This document shows positions 40,421 to 50,919 of a stretch of DNA of 64,000 nucleotides, piece by piece. The notes under the pieces are model-generated. The model was not told the origin of the DNA. It was given only the letters and a program-made list of their open reading frames with translations, and made no database searches. This DNA is from Isochrysis galbana (taxonomy: Eukaryota; Haptophyta; Isochrysidales; Isochrysidaceae). The DNA lies in contig CM030940.1 of assembly GCA_018136815.1 (NCBI GenBank), forward strand, positions 2,401,915 through 2,465,914, given 5' to 3'. The position numbers and the translations under genes are program-made. Within the stretch, counting starts at the first letter, position 1. Every line of letters begins with the position of its first letter.

Positions 40421-40886
40421 GGGGGGTGGTTGGATATGGCGGGCTGTCCCGGTCATTTGCGGTGAATTCCTCGCCTCCCTCCAGTTCCGCTATGTGGCCG
40501 GGTTGTCTTCGTGGACAGTTTCTGGCTTTTGTCTTTTGTGCGTCGTCGCGCCGCGCGTTGGCGTTGAGCGTTGAGAGAAGGAGGCGGGCGGGCGGCGTGA
40601 GTCGTGATTCTATCATTAGAAGGCTTCCGCGAGCGTTGGGTCGCTCTCGCCATAAATGCTCGAATGACTTGGAGTGTACACTAGAACATGAATAATCATG
40701 ACTCACACATCATAGTAGAACTACTGCAACGAATTTACTAGAGTACTCTACGTTAGAAGTGATGGCGTGACTGGCAGACTCGCTCACATCTATCGCATCC
40801 CTTTTCTCTTCTCTCGATGCGAGTAGGAGTACTATGAGTAGAGTACATATCGAGGATAGGGATAAAAGAGAGACTGCGCGACGCCG

Positions 40887-41676
40887 ATGGCGGAGGCGCA
40901 CGAGACGGATGCAGTGCTCACCCACCTGTCATGGGAGGACAGGGCGTGGCTGCACCACTTCCCGCTCAACCGTGACACCGTGCTGGACTATTTCTCCAAC
41001 TCGCAGGCACGTCCTTACCGAGCCTCTCTCCACGTAGACGAGGAAAGCTCTCACATGAACCTTGCCTTCACTCCCTCTGCCTGTAGTTCTATGACCGCAC
41101 CTGTCTGAATGAGCAGATCAAGATGCAACAGGGCCTGACGCGCGAGGAAGCAGACGCGATGATGCAGCATATGACTGGCGTCGAGTACGCGCTCCGCCTT
41201 GTGCTTGCGCTGTCACCGCATCACGAACGTCGCCCGTCTCCATGCACCCTCACCCCGTTGGTAGGTACACTCTTCAGCTCGCCCAGGAGCAAGCCGCGAC
41301 GGCGACGTCCTCAGCCCGCACGCTTTACATAATACAGAAAGCGCGGCGCACCGCCTCGAAGCCGGACATCGAGGTCCTGCGTCTTTATCATATCGTGGAT
41401 GGGGTTGTCTACGAAGTGCCAAGCTTGCAGGCCATCTTGCGCGCACGGCTGGCCCGCCTCAGTTGGTTGTTGGGATCTGCGTTCACAGCTGTGTATAGCG
41501 TGACTGCGCCGGATGCTGCCTCAAATGTTTCCGAGAAGACCCGGGAGAGAAGAGGCACAACGAAGCCAACCGGAGATCAGCAATCAACAAGCACGAGGTG
41601 TAGTGAGACAATATTGTGCGATGAGAGCTCAACTCCGAAATTAGCCCCAACCTCAAAAAGGCCACGAGACGAATGA
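40887..41676 (+). CDS. MED6: Mediator complex subunit 6, three exons
   Basis: Exons: 40887-41006, 41087-41200 and 41278-41676, all phase 0, giving 210 aa. Residues 9-30 (LTHLSWEDRAWLHHFPLNRD) and VLDYFSNSQ, then FYDRTCLNEQIKMQ and GVEYALRL, then TLYIIQKARR and YHIVDGVVYEVPSLQAILRA follow the MED6 family from end to end. MED6 sits in the Mediator head and helps couple activators to RNA polymerase II. Intron 1 begins with GC (CAG/GCACGT) rather than GT, since no GT donor keeps the frame. The C-terminal tail is low-complexity. Confidence 0.92.
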
Positions 41677-42042
41677 CTGGCCGACTGGACGTTTGGGGTG
41701 CATCGTGATGGGGTCTGAAATCTAAAGCTGGTGTGAAGAGCCGCTTGCCAGGAACGAATTTGGCCGCAGCGTTGCGGTACTATGTACCAGCATTCATATT
41801 GCGTATCACGCATTTGCATTTGCTTCAATCTTAGCTTTTGCATTTACTTTCACCTTCTTCCTTCTTAATGCGCCTTGGGTACAGTTTCAAAAAAAATTGA
41901 TCACGTCTCGCTGCGCACACAGCTTTAGACCCACTCACACTCTGCCGATAGCCCGATGGCGCAAGGAGGAAGAAGGGAACTAGACCATCGGGGATTGGGA
42001 GTGGTACAAGCCGCCTGCGCCTCGCTAGAAGCCCCATTCACC
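41677..42042. other. intergenic region
   Basis: AT-richer 3' region of MED6. No gene or repeat is recognised. Confidence 0.45.
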
Positions 42043-42178
42043 GAGCCCCTAAGTAGAGCACCAGGGGACGGGCCGCAAGGCGAGTGGAAGGAGTGGTAAG
42101 GAAAGCGGGCGTGGCTGCCGGGTAGAAGTGCAAGGCCGAGCACACGGCGAGCGACTGTTTAAAAGTTTTTTAAGGCCC
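42043..42178 (+). repeat. retroelement 3' part
   Basis: It contains GAGCCCCTAAGTAGAGCACC, AGGGGACGGGCCGCAAGGCG and ends ACTGTTTAAAAGTTTTTTAA, parallel to 35308-35440. Confidence 0.6.
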
Positions 42179-43980
42179 TCCGACCATTTACAGTGAGTGT
42201 AAAGAGGCTCACATGCGACGTGCGCGCTCAGCCCCACTCACGCACACTTCGTGTGTTCGAGCATTGCCCTTGTGCGGCAAGCGCTCGCAGCACTATGGAT
42301 GCCGCTCATCTCTGCAAGAAGATCTACACGCACGCACAGCTTCATCGTGTGATTGTCATAACCAAGCATCACCGTTGGCCATTGGCGCCACGCCAACGCA
42401 CCTACCCGCTCCTATGCTCGCGGCGCCCCTGCGTCCCGGCAATAGGGAAACAATACAAATGCCGCTCACCTTTGCGAGAAGATCCACGCGCACAGCAGCC
42501 GCCCCATCTACGATATAGGGTGCGTCAACGTGTAAATTACGTGGAAATGTACCCAACCATCACGATTGGCCACGCCAGTGCATCCAGCGACTCCATTGGC
42601 CCTCACGGCGCTCCCGAGTGCCTTCCGGCGGCTGGGATGGGCGTAGATGATGCATGTCTTGCCCTTGCGGGCCGCCGCGCCGCACCTCCGCCCCACCTCT
42701 GCCAATACACCTGCCGCCTTTCCATGCTCCTCGCCTCACCTGGTCTATATTCGAGCCTGCCGGCGGCGATTACGACCGCCGGTGTGCGCGGCATCTTTCA
42801 TGATGCGCAGAGAGCAGCCCTTCAAAGCGATCGAGGATGGCGAATAGCCCCTACGGCACATTTCCTCCAACATCTGTCCCAGATGAAGCCCGGACATGGA
42901 GAGGTCTGGAAAGAGCAGTGCAGAATTCATCCCCTCTAGGCAACGGACCCAACATTCGCCGAGGAACACGGGGAAACGATGCGACGAGCCAAATAGATTG
43001 TGAAGCTCGTCCACGCCCTGATCATATGGGTAGACAAACCAAGACGAAATTGTCACTGGGCTCGGGGCATGAAGGATCCGCGTCGGCGTAAGAAGTCGCG
43101 CTAGGTGGGAACGGACAGCACTCAAAGGTCACGTTGTGACGACCAAAGCTGAGCACTCGGAAGCCGCCTCGACTAGAAGCCGGTAGCAACGACCTTAAGC
43201 AGCAACGGATGGCGGTCATCTCGAATAGTAGCCGTGGGCAGCCACCTAGAGCGGCATTCGCTCAGCATCCTGTTAAGAGAGGCTGCTTCTATCCCTATTG
43301 GCTTGCCGTCTAAGAGAGCCAAGCCAATGGCCAAGATCGAGGATTAGACGTTCGGCAGCTACCCTTCATCTTGCTATTGCGTGCAAGAACACCTACAACA
43401 GATGCCAGTCAACTCGTTCGACAACCCGCCGACTGACTGGCCGATTGCACCCCACTTGAAGGTTCCGCCCATCGTTGGGCCGAGCAACTTTCTGCACGCG
43501 TGCAACAAAGAGGTGACAATGGAAACGATCCGAGGCTGCCTCGCCTCATGCGATTCTTCGAGGCCGTGCGCCGGTACGCACTTGTGCACGGTAAGTCTCA
43601 ACGTGAGAGCCGGCAAGTGGAGTTTCATCAGTACATGAGCTCGAGTTTCACCCGCTTGTGCAAGCTCGTCCATTTGAGTGGGCAGCACGTGTTCATGACC
43701 ATAGCTGGGACGATGATTGATGAGGTTCCAGAGTGGGAGACGCTACTAAGGCCGCTCTTTCATTTCGGGCGGAAGCGGGAGAACGCTGGCGGAGAGCGGA
43801 AGCAAGAGTGTAGTTGGTTGCGCCGTGGCGAAAGCAGACTGCTGCAATAAAAGAAGTGAGAGCATTGCGCATTGATTGCACTGATTCGGGTACTCGACAT
43901 GCCATCTGCGTGCGGCCAATCAATCAATCGAAGTGTGAGAACAACACACACGAATGAGTAGTCGGCGGCTGAACGGATAT
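42179..43980. other. intergenic region, unresolved open frames
   Basis: Two imperfect copies of an ATGCCGCTCAYCT-TGC-AGAAG segment lie 162 bp apart (42299, 42461). Plus-strand frames at 42193-42939, 43381-43638 and 43500-43850 are open but match no family. The last two overlap in different frames, as an eroded gene would. No function can be assigned. Confidence 0.4.
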
Positions 43981-45929
43981 TCAAATCGCACAAGCACCCG
44001 GACCGGGCGCAGTAACAAAGAACTGGCAAGTCCCAGCTCGCTGCGGAAACTGCCGGACGTACGCTTCGTGCCATTTGCATGCGAGCTCCTCTGCATCTTC
44101 GGCGCGAGCCAATGCCCAGCAGCTGCCACCAAAGCCCGCGCCAAAAGCAGAAGCTGAGATTGCGCCGAGCTCGATGGCGGCGGGAGGCAGCCACTCAGTC
44201 TCCTCGACAGTGTTACAAAGGTGGGTGCAAGTTAACGTTTGCGAACGAGAGACGAGGGATGAGAGGGCCGTAAGATCCTTGCAGGCAAAGGCGGAGCTAC
44301 ACAGGATGTACAGGGATGGAGGATTTGGTTACAGGAGGAATGTCTCGGTACGGCATCGAGGAGCGTGCGTCACACCAAGAGAAAGCGCTCGTGTTGGCCA
44401 AGCTTGCAGGACGGTACTGAGGAGAGGTGCATGCAAGCCTTACAGCTTGGGCGAATATAGCAAGCAGACTTACGCAATGCCGGGGACAAGGACTTCTGAC
44501 TCCTCGTGAAACTGCTTCATGCGCATTGTGAGCGCGCCCACAGCACAGCCGGAAGGGTGGGAGCCATCGTCAACACATGCGAGCCTGTAGGTAGCAAGGA
44601 TTTATAAATGAAGGAAAGTGTAAGCGCTGCGAATAGAACGCCATACGGGACACGCACTGTCACCCGAGACGCCATCCGAGAGGTACTGAACGTCATTCGG
44701 GATACATGCAATGCGTTTTGAGGTGCTGAGCCCACGCGGACAAGAGCTCACGACATGACGGAAGCTCAACATATGAAAAGGTTGTCCACTACACCTCACC
44801 TGCGTGACAATTCTTCCACCACCTCGTCGCTTGATGGAGAGGTGCCTTTCTGAGCCGCTACCAACCTGATCACTGCAGCGAGCGTGATTGCGCTGTTCGC
44901 TCCATCAGAGACCAAACGTGCTCCATCGTGTTGTGATCCATCGCCCGAGGAGTATACATTTTCCAAGCAGGGCCGGTCCATAGTTGCCGCTGCCTCGGCC
45001 GCCCACCGTGCAAGCATCGCTGCGTTGTTGTAGTCGGCGCGGCGCTCCACTCCTTTGCGTGCCGCCGCGCCAGAGACGGCGATGATGAAGGTGAAGTCGT
45101 GTGGAAAGGGGATCACGCGTTCCAATCTAGTCGGACAAAACGAATACTGGCGCAGCTCCGCCGGCCGACAACACACGATGGCCGTATGGTCCTCAGAACC
45201 CCCGAAAGTGCCCACGCCCATCGCTCCGGGCAGTTCTGGCCCGCAGTCTTGCCCGTTCTCAATGCAGCCCAGGTAATGACACAGTGCCTCGTCGTTCGGG
45301 AAGAGACGGGCGAATTCGGGTCGAGAAGCCAGCCGGTTTCGCATCGCAATGGTGAGGAAAGTGAGCGTGATGATTGCCGAGGAGGACGACATGCCTGAGT
45401 CGGGCGGAAGGTCGCACTCGAGTGCGAGATCAACACCCCGCAGCGAGCCCCAGTTGAGGCTCAGACGCCGTGCGACAACGGCGGGATATTTGACCCACTC
45501 AGGCTCGCCCTCTGCCTCTCCGCCTGCACTTGTGCTCAGAACATTCGGTTGATCATCGACCTCATTACTCAGCGCAAGCGTCGCCTCTGCGCGTTGTCCG
45601 CCAATGGTGACGAGGACGCGGAGGAGCGCATCATCGCGGTGTGCGCTGACTACGTAGAAGCCACGGCGTACCGCGCAGAGCAAGCTGCGCCCGCCCGCGT
45701 AGTCAGTGTGCTTGCCCGCCAGCTCGAGGCGTCCAGGAACCCACAGAGCGCTCGCATGCACCTCGAGCGCGACACGGGCGGCGAGGAGTCGGCGTGCCGC
45801 GATGGCGAAGTGACGACTCGACTCTTTCCTCTCAAGACCACATGGCAGCGTCAGCTCCTCCGCCTCCGCCTCCGAGACCAAGAGAGAGAGAGGGCGGCCA
45901 CTCGCTGCGCTCCCAGCCAGCAACTCCAT
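43981..45929 (-). CDS. galactokinase-like GHMP kinase, at least three exons
   Basis: Exon 1 is 44800-45929, exon 2 44474-44584 and the last exon 43981-44277. A very short exon between the last two is needed to restore phase and was not located. GRLELAGKHTDYAGG (residues 66-80) is the galactokinase signature, with Lys where most enzymes have Glu. LPPDSGMSSSSA (about 174-185) is the GHMP ATP-binding loop, MGVGTFGGSEDH is the following galactokinase motif, and CNTVEETEWLP and SAFGAGFGGS in the last exon are the C-terminal motifs. Galactokinases phosphorylate galactose at C1 in the Leloir pathway. The E-to-K change near the sugar site makes exact substrate uncertain. Confidence 0.85.
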
Positions 45930-46463
45930 CGAGCGAGGCGGCCAGGCGGCGGGAAACGGGAGGGGCGTTTTATTATTGAGACGCGCCCAAGAATCAAAAG
46001 ACTCTAAATCTAAAAGAGGGTTTTGCAGCGACTCAACGGGTCAATTTTCATCCTTAGAAGTTAGAAGTTAAAATAGCTGTTTGCTAACGCTCAGATGTTT
46101 TATTATCATTATCACTATTATCTATTATCTCCGCGATGCAGGAGCACATCTCTGCCCTCGATCACCACCGCGCGGAGTGAGACGGGCCCAGGACCCAGGA
46201 CGTAAGCTGTGGGGACTTTGTGCTTTGTGCAGTAATATAATATATTAGGAGAACACCAGACCCATAGGTGCCGGGCCCAGCAGACGAGGACTATTACTAA
46301 AAACGCCGACACACGACCATCACAATCACGAAAATCGCACACACATTCTAAACACCCGGGCACCCGCTAGCCGCTAGCCCGCTAGACCAGGGAACCAGGG
46401 AACAGCGCCAACATTAGGCCCAAAAGCAAAAGAAGACACACACACAACACTTAGAAAAGCCAA
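45930..46463. other. intergenic region
   Basis: AT-richer DNA with CTAACGCTCAGATGTTTTA at 46085, a motif also near 36294. No gene is recognised. Confidence 0.45.
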
Positions 46464-46990
46464 ATAAGTTTATACTTAGTTCGCCCATGGGGGGGCACGA
46501 GCCCCCCCCTCTCTCCACTCCTCCCCTGCCATGGGGGAGGAACCACCCATGCTCCTGGCATGCCTGATGGCTTGCCAGGAGCCCACTGCCATGCTGACCT
46601 CAGGCTGACCAACTCTCTCCCTGACAGGCTCGCCTGATTCGCTCGCCCTGGCCCCTCGTGGCCAGCCCATCGCTCCAACCCCCCTCCCCCCCCTGTTTGA
46701 CAGGCAGACAAGTGCAGAGTGGGGGCCCCTGAGGCCCGGGAGCGCCAGCGAGGGAGAGGCAGGGGAGGCCAGGGCTAGGGCCCAGCCCTAGCCTCCTAGC
46801 CTCCTCTGCCCCCTGAGCTGGCCTCCAGGAGCCTCCAGGGGTCGCCAGGGGCAGCTGCAGCTGCAGGCCTGTCGTAGGCGCGCCATCGCACGTGCCTGCA
46901 GGAGAGGGGAGAGAGAGCGCGGAGAAGGGGGTGGGCGGAGCGAGAGCTCCGCTCACCGGAAAATAGGTAAGTCCCGCACCTGCTTACTGC
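46464..46990 (-). mobile_element. retroelement fragment, minus orientation
   Basis: The left end is a LINE-type 3' terminus (AATAAGTTTATACTTAGTTC, then CCCATGGGGGG). The rest is the G/C-rich repeat shared with 35441-36060. The 118-aa minus frame has no domain. Confidence 0.6.
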
Positions 46991-47059
46991 TTATAGTTTA
47001 TAGGATAAGTCGATAAGTCGGGTGCCACCAGCCCGGTAGGCAGAGGAGGAAGGGGGGAA

Positions 47060-47090
47060 CGGATCACCGGGGGGGGGGGGGGGGGGCACC
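47060..47090. repeat. poly-G tract
   Basis: A run of about 20 G lies in G/A-rich DNA. It is prone to length errors. Confidence 0.8.
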
Positions 47091-47224
47091 GGACCATATC
47101 TAAGCCCTTTTCCCCTATCCCCCTAGTAGTGTACGGGGAGAGCCGCCTGATGGCGGGGGGGGGAAGGGGGAAGGGCTGGGGGAGTGGGGGTGTAGAAGTA
47201 GAAGAAAGGATACTACGTGTATGT

Positions 47225-47480
47225 AGGTAGTGGTTCCATTCGCCGCGAGTGCGGTAAGAATATTATGAAGTTTTTTAACACTTAGAGAAACCGACAAACT
47301 AACACCAAAAAGCCTGCCCCGACCCCACGATCCAAACCGGGCCCATGGTAGTGCACCTGGGCACCTGGGCCGCACCCCGGAAACCAAAGAAAAAGTAGGA
47401 AGGGGGGAAGGGGAGGAAGCGGTGCGACGGGAAATAAAGGGCAGTGGCGGCGGAAGGGTAGTAAAATACAAGGCGACGAG
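47225..47480 (-). repeat. dispersed repeat related to 12600-12965, with 3' tail motif
   Basis: The left edge has CGCGAGTGCGGTAAGAATAT followed by a T run, akin to the shared retroelement tail. The rest matches 12600-12965 in order (see that entry). Confidence 0.5.
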
Positions 47481-47779
47481 TAGGTGTGTAGCCCAGAACC
47501 TTCAGATGTTTTAGTTTTTTTGTGTGCGTGGACTTGTGCAGCCTAGCCTACATAAAAATAAAATCCATCGCCTCAACTCAATCCCTCCGCTTGCTCGCAC
47601 ATTCTTTTTTCCTTTTCTTTTGTAGAATAGAGAGATGGGAAAAGCGAGGCGGGAGCGGGCGCGAGCTCTAGAGAAGAGAGCACGCCGCAGCGGCAGTTCT
47701 CGACGGGGCGCGGGGCTCGCGAGACCCCATTGAAAAGAGAAAGGTCGGGGCCTTTCAGAGGGAAGAACGAGTAGTCTAG

Positions 47780-47925
47780 AGCTTGAGAAGGAGGAGGGAG
47801 AGAGGGGGGGAGAGCTGGGGAGAGGGGGGGGAGAAGAAAGAGAGAGAGAAAGAGAGAGAGAAACGGAGGGAGGGAGGGAGGGAGGGAGGGAGGGAGAGAG
47901 CGAGAGAGAGAGAGAGAGATGGTGA
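47780..47925. repeat. GA-rich microsatellite
   Basis: Seven GGGA units and (AG)n stretches end about 95 bp upstream of the RAMP4/SERP start codon. Confidence 0.9.
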
Positions 47926-48017
47926 GCTGGCGCGGTGGCGTGTCCGTCTCTGAGCGACCCCCCTCCCCTTTCCACTTCCTCCCTGGGTGGGCGTGCTGGG
48001 AGAGTTAATCCCAAGGC

Positions 48018-48700
48018 ATGTCTGTGCGTACACAGGTGTCTGCTTCTGCTGCTCAGCGCCGCCGCGTCAACGGCGATAAGAAGATTGCCAGCTATGTCAC
48101 AAAGCGAGGGATGGTCCCTGACCCTTCAGCCGAGGTGTGTGCCAGCCTCCCCCCTGGCCCACTCCTACCGGCGTCTCTCTCGCCCTCGCTGCTGCCTGCT
48201 CAGCACGCGGCATGGTTCTCTGTGGGCTGCGCGGACTCGACCACAGCTCCCTTGAAGCTTCTGGGGCTGTCTGTGTCCGAAGCTTCCTCGTGGCTTCTAG
48301 GGCGCGCCTAGAGTTCTTTCCTAACCGAGAAGTTCACCCAGAGACACCTAGCAGTGCACGCTCAGAGCATCGGCAATTGTGTTTGCGTCTGAACTTCACT
48401 GTCAGCTCGCCCTTCTGCTGCGAAGCTTCGCCTCTTAAGTGCTGGCACTCAGCTCACACTTCTCTCCCACACCCTCTGCTCTGACAGCGTCGCAAGGATA
48501 AGCTGCCTGTCAGTAAATACTTGATCGGCTTCTTCATGGTTGTGCTGTTTGGATCAAGTGCGCAGCCTCTCTCCCCTGTTATGTCGAGCCGCAAGAGCCT
48601 ACCCTTGATGGATGCTTGAGTAATCATCTTATCCCCGTATGCTATCCCTCCCATGGCAGCTCTCCTGCAGGTCATTAATAAGATGACGTCTTCACTGTGA
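48018..48700 (+). CDS. SERP1: RAMP4/SERP stress-associated ER membrane protein, three exons
   Basis: Exons: 48018-48134, 48488-48557 and 48660-48700, in phases 0 and 1, give 75 aa. The protein starts MSVRTQVSASAAQRRRVNGD, then has KRGMVPD, the polar turn before the membrane segment, and a C-terminal tail-anchor (YLIGFFMVVLFGSTLLQVIN). The order and size match RAMP4/SERP proteins, which associate with the Sec61 translocon and stabilise membrane proteins under ER stress. The gene is invisible as one open frame because each exon is very short. The frame and splice motifs agree at both junctions. Confidence 0.88.
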
Positions 48701-50919
48701 GATTTTGTGGTGTTTAGCCTGGTGTTCACCGGCACCTCTCTGCGATTTCAATTCGTCCTCCTGGATATTCCTATCCCGTGTTGGATAGTCAATGCCTAGG
48801 GTGCATAACGTGCGCCTCTCGAGCGCTATGCTCAAGCTGTAGTCCCTGAATGAGCGCTGCAGCTGGCACCAACTAGGTTGTTGTGACATGGTCACCTACT
48901 CTAGTCATGTCTCCTTAGTTGAGCTGCTGGCGCCGCATCTGACCATTGCATGGTATGCATCATGTGACATGCGACAGCGCACTCATGCTGTTAGCGACGG
49001 TGTGCACACTTTAGCACGGTGTGCTTCATACTGCAGCTGCGCCTCTGCTGTGATCGTCGGGCCGGCCTGCCGCTCGCCTGCACCACAACTCGTCTGCGAT
49101 TGTAAGTTGGGTCTGGCAGGTAAGAGAGTTCTCCGGGACCATTAACGGAGCATTTGCGTTCTTCTACTCTTCACAAAGGCCACGCCCATGCGCAAGCAGA
49201 CGTCGAATGCTGCAAGCTGCGAGACAGGCGGCACGGCAATGGGGGGAGGCTAATCACGCACGGGGAATTTATTTTCGCGTGAACGTGAAAGCCTAGAACT
49301 TCGTTTGCTGCGATAGCAATGACGGTCGTCGCGTCGCTGCCAGACGGGACAGCGCGGGCGCCATAGATAAATAGATAACCATTTTGCCATACGTAGCGCT
49401 AACATATTCATATTATCCATATCCGGCGCGCGATGCGCGCGGCCATCGGCGTTGCGCGCCCCGCACGCCGATGCCGAGTAGAGCAGGTGCAACCCGAAGC
49501 TTCCATGACGAATTATGAATTGTGCTTGAGCATAGGTCATAGGGCGATGAGCAAGGGGCCACACCGGTGGTATGTGCAGCGGGGAGAGACTACAACAGAG
49601 GCACGCTCAGGGCGAGGTGCGAGGTGCTCCGCCGCTATGATGGGTAGCGCGCTCAAGCCCTCAGCCCTCAAGAGCAAAGAGGCGAGGTGAAAAGGCGGGG
49701 CCGTCTGGCGCGCTTGGTGGACGATGAATGACAAGGAGCCGGCGCATGGCGCCGGCGAAAAAGCGACGCCGGCCGCCCGCTCGCTTGCCCTTTATTTACC
49801 CTTTACTTAGCCACTAGTCCCCTAGTCCCTAGGCTGCTCCTAGCTAGATGTATCTTGTGCATCTGCTCACACTAAGACACTAGACACTAGGCGACTAGCT
49901 AGGTGGCGGTATGAGTGCGTAAAAGATCTCAGGGCCAGCCTCAGCGTGCCCAAGCGCTGTGCGCCGCAAGAATTTGAATGCATACTGCATACTGGATACG
50001 GGATACGGCACCAAAGCCCAAAGCTAAAGAAGTGCAACAGTGTTGCAACAGGTATGTATGTTTATGGCTATTATCCTATTATGTACCGCGTAGTACCGGT
50101 GGCCGGTGGCGGGGGCCCATGCGCGACCTCGGATATCGCGATATCGCGCGGGGCGGGGGAGCTTCCAGCTTCCCCCCTCGACCCTCGACCCATTATACAT
50201 TATAAATAAGTTTATAAAAGCTCTCGGCATACACATACACGCATGTTTATTATAGCTTGGCCACAGGTGCCGACGCAGGGCGCGCAGAGGCCGGTGCATG
50301 GATGGATGGGCGGCGCTGCGCTTTCTTTTGACTCTTTCTGCACTGCTGCGTGAGACGTGGGAGGTCGCTATCGCTATCGCTCGCTTTTATAGTGGACACT
50401 TTCAGTGAAAAGAGCTGCACGGGGGCAGCAATGGGCGGGAAGCTCGCGGGCGGGCGTTATTATGATTGGCGCCGACAGCCCAACGTGCGCAGCCGTTGGG
50501 GCCCTTGAGCGACACCGCACGCACGTGCATACACACACACACTTTCTCTCACACGTAGGGCGTATCCAAAATCATCTGTTCTACTCACTGGGAGAGTGCG
50601 TAGAAACACCACTCAAGAGCATCGAGAGATCAGCATGTTTGCACAACACGCGCCTATAACCGCACGATCTCTTGCGCCCTCCACCCACCCGACGCATCAT
50701 CCTGGCATCCATGAAGTCCACAGTCGCCAGTATATCAGCATCAACGGCAACTAGCGTCGCGCTCCGAGCTCACCAACCCAGACGGCACATCACTAGCCGA
50801 CACCCGCAAATGGTTGAAGTAGGAGACGATCAACGATGGAGTCTAGGAGAAATGAAGCACCGTTCTTTACTCGAGCTGGAACTATGAAACATACCTTCAA
50901 AGCTAGAAGCCGGTTGTTC
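48701..50919. other. intergenic region, no gene recognised
   Basis: About 2.2 kb without a family-like frame. It includes a CTAGTCCCTAG-type cluster near 49810-49835 and an ACACAC stretch at 50530. Open frames at 48888-49145, 49433-49690 and 50672-50887 have no recognisable features. Confidence 0.5.

Noticed and set aside
42193-42939. 248-aa plus-strand frame
   Set aside because: It spans a degenerate 162-bp direct repeat and has no family-like motif or composition.
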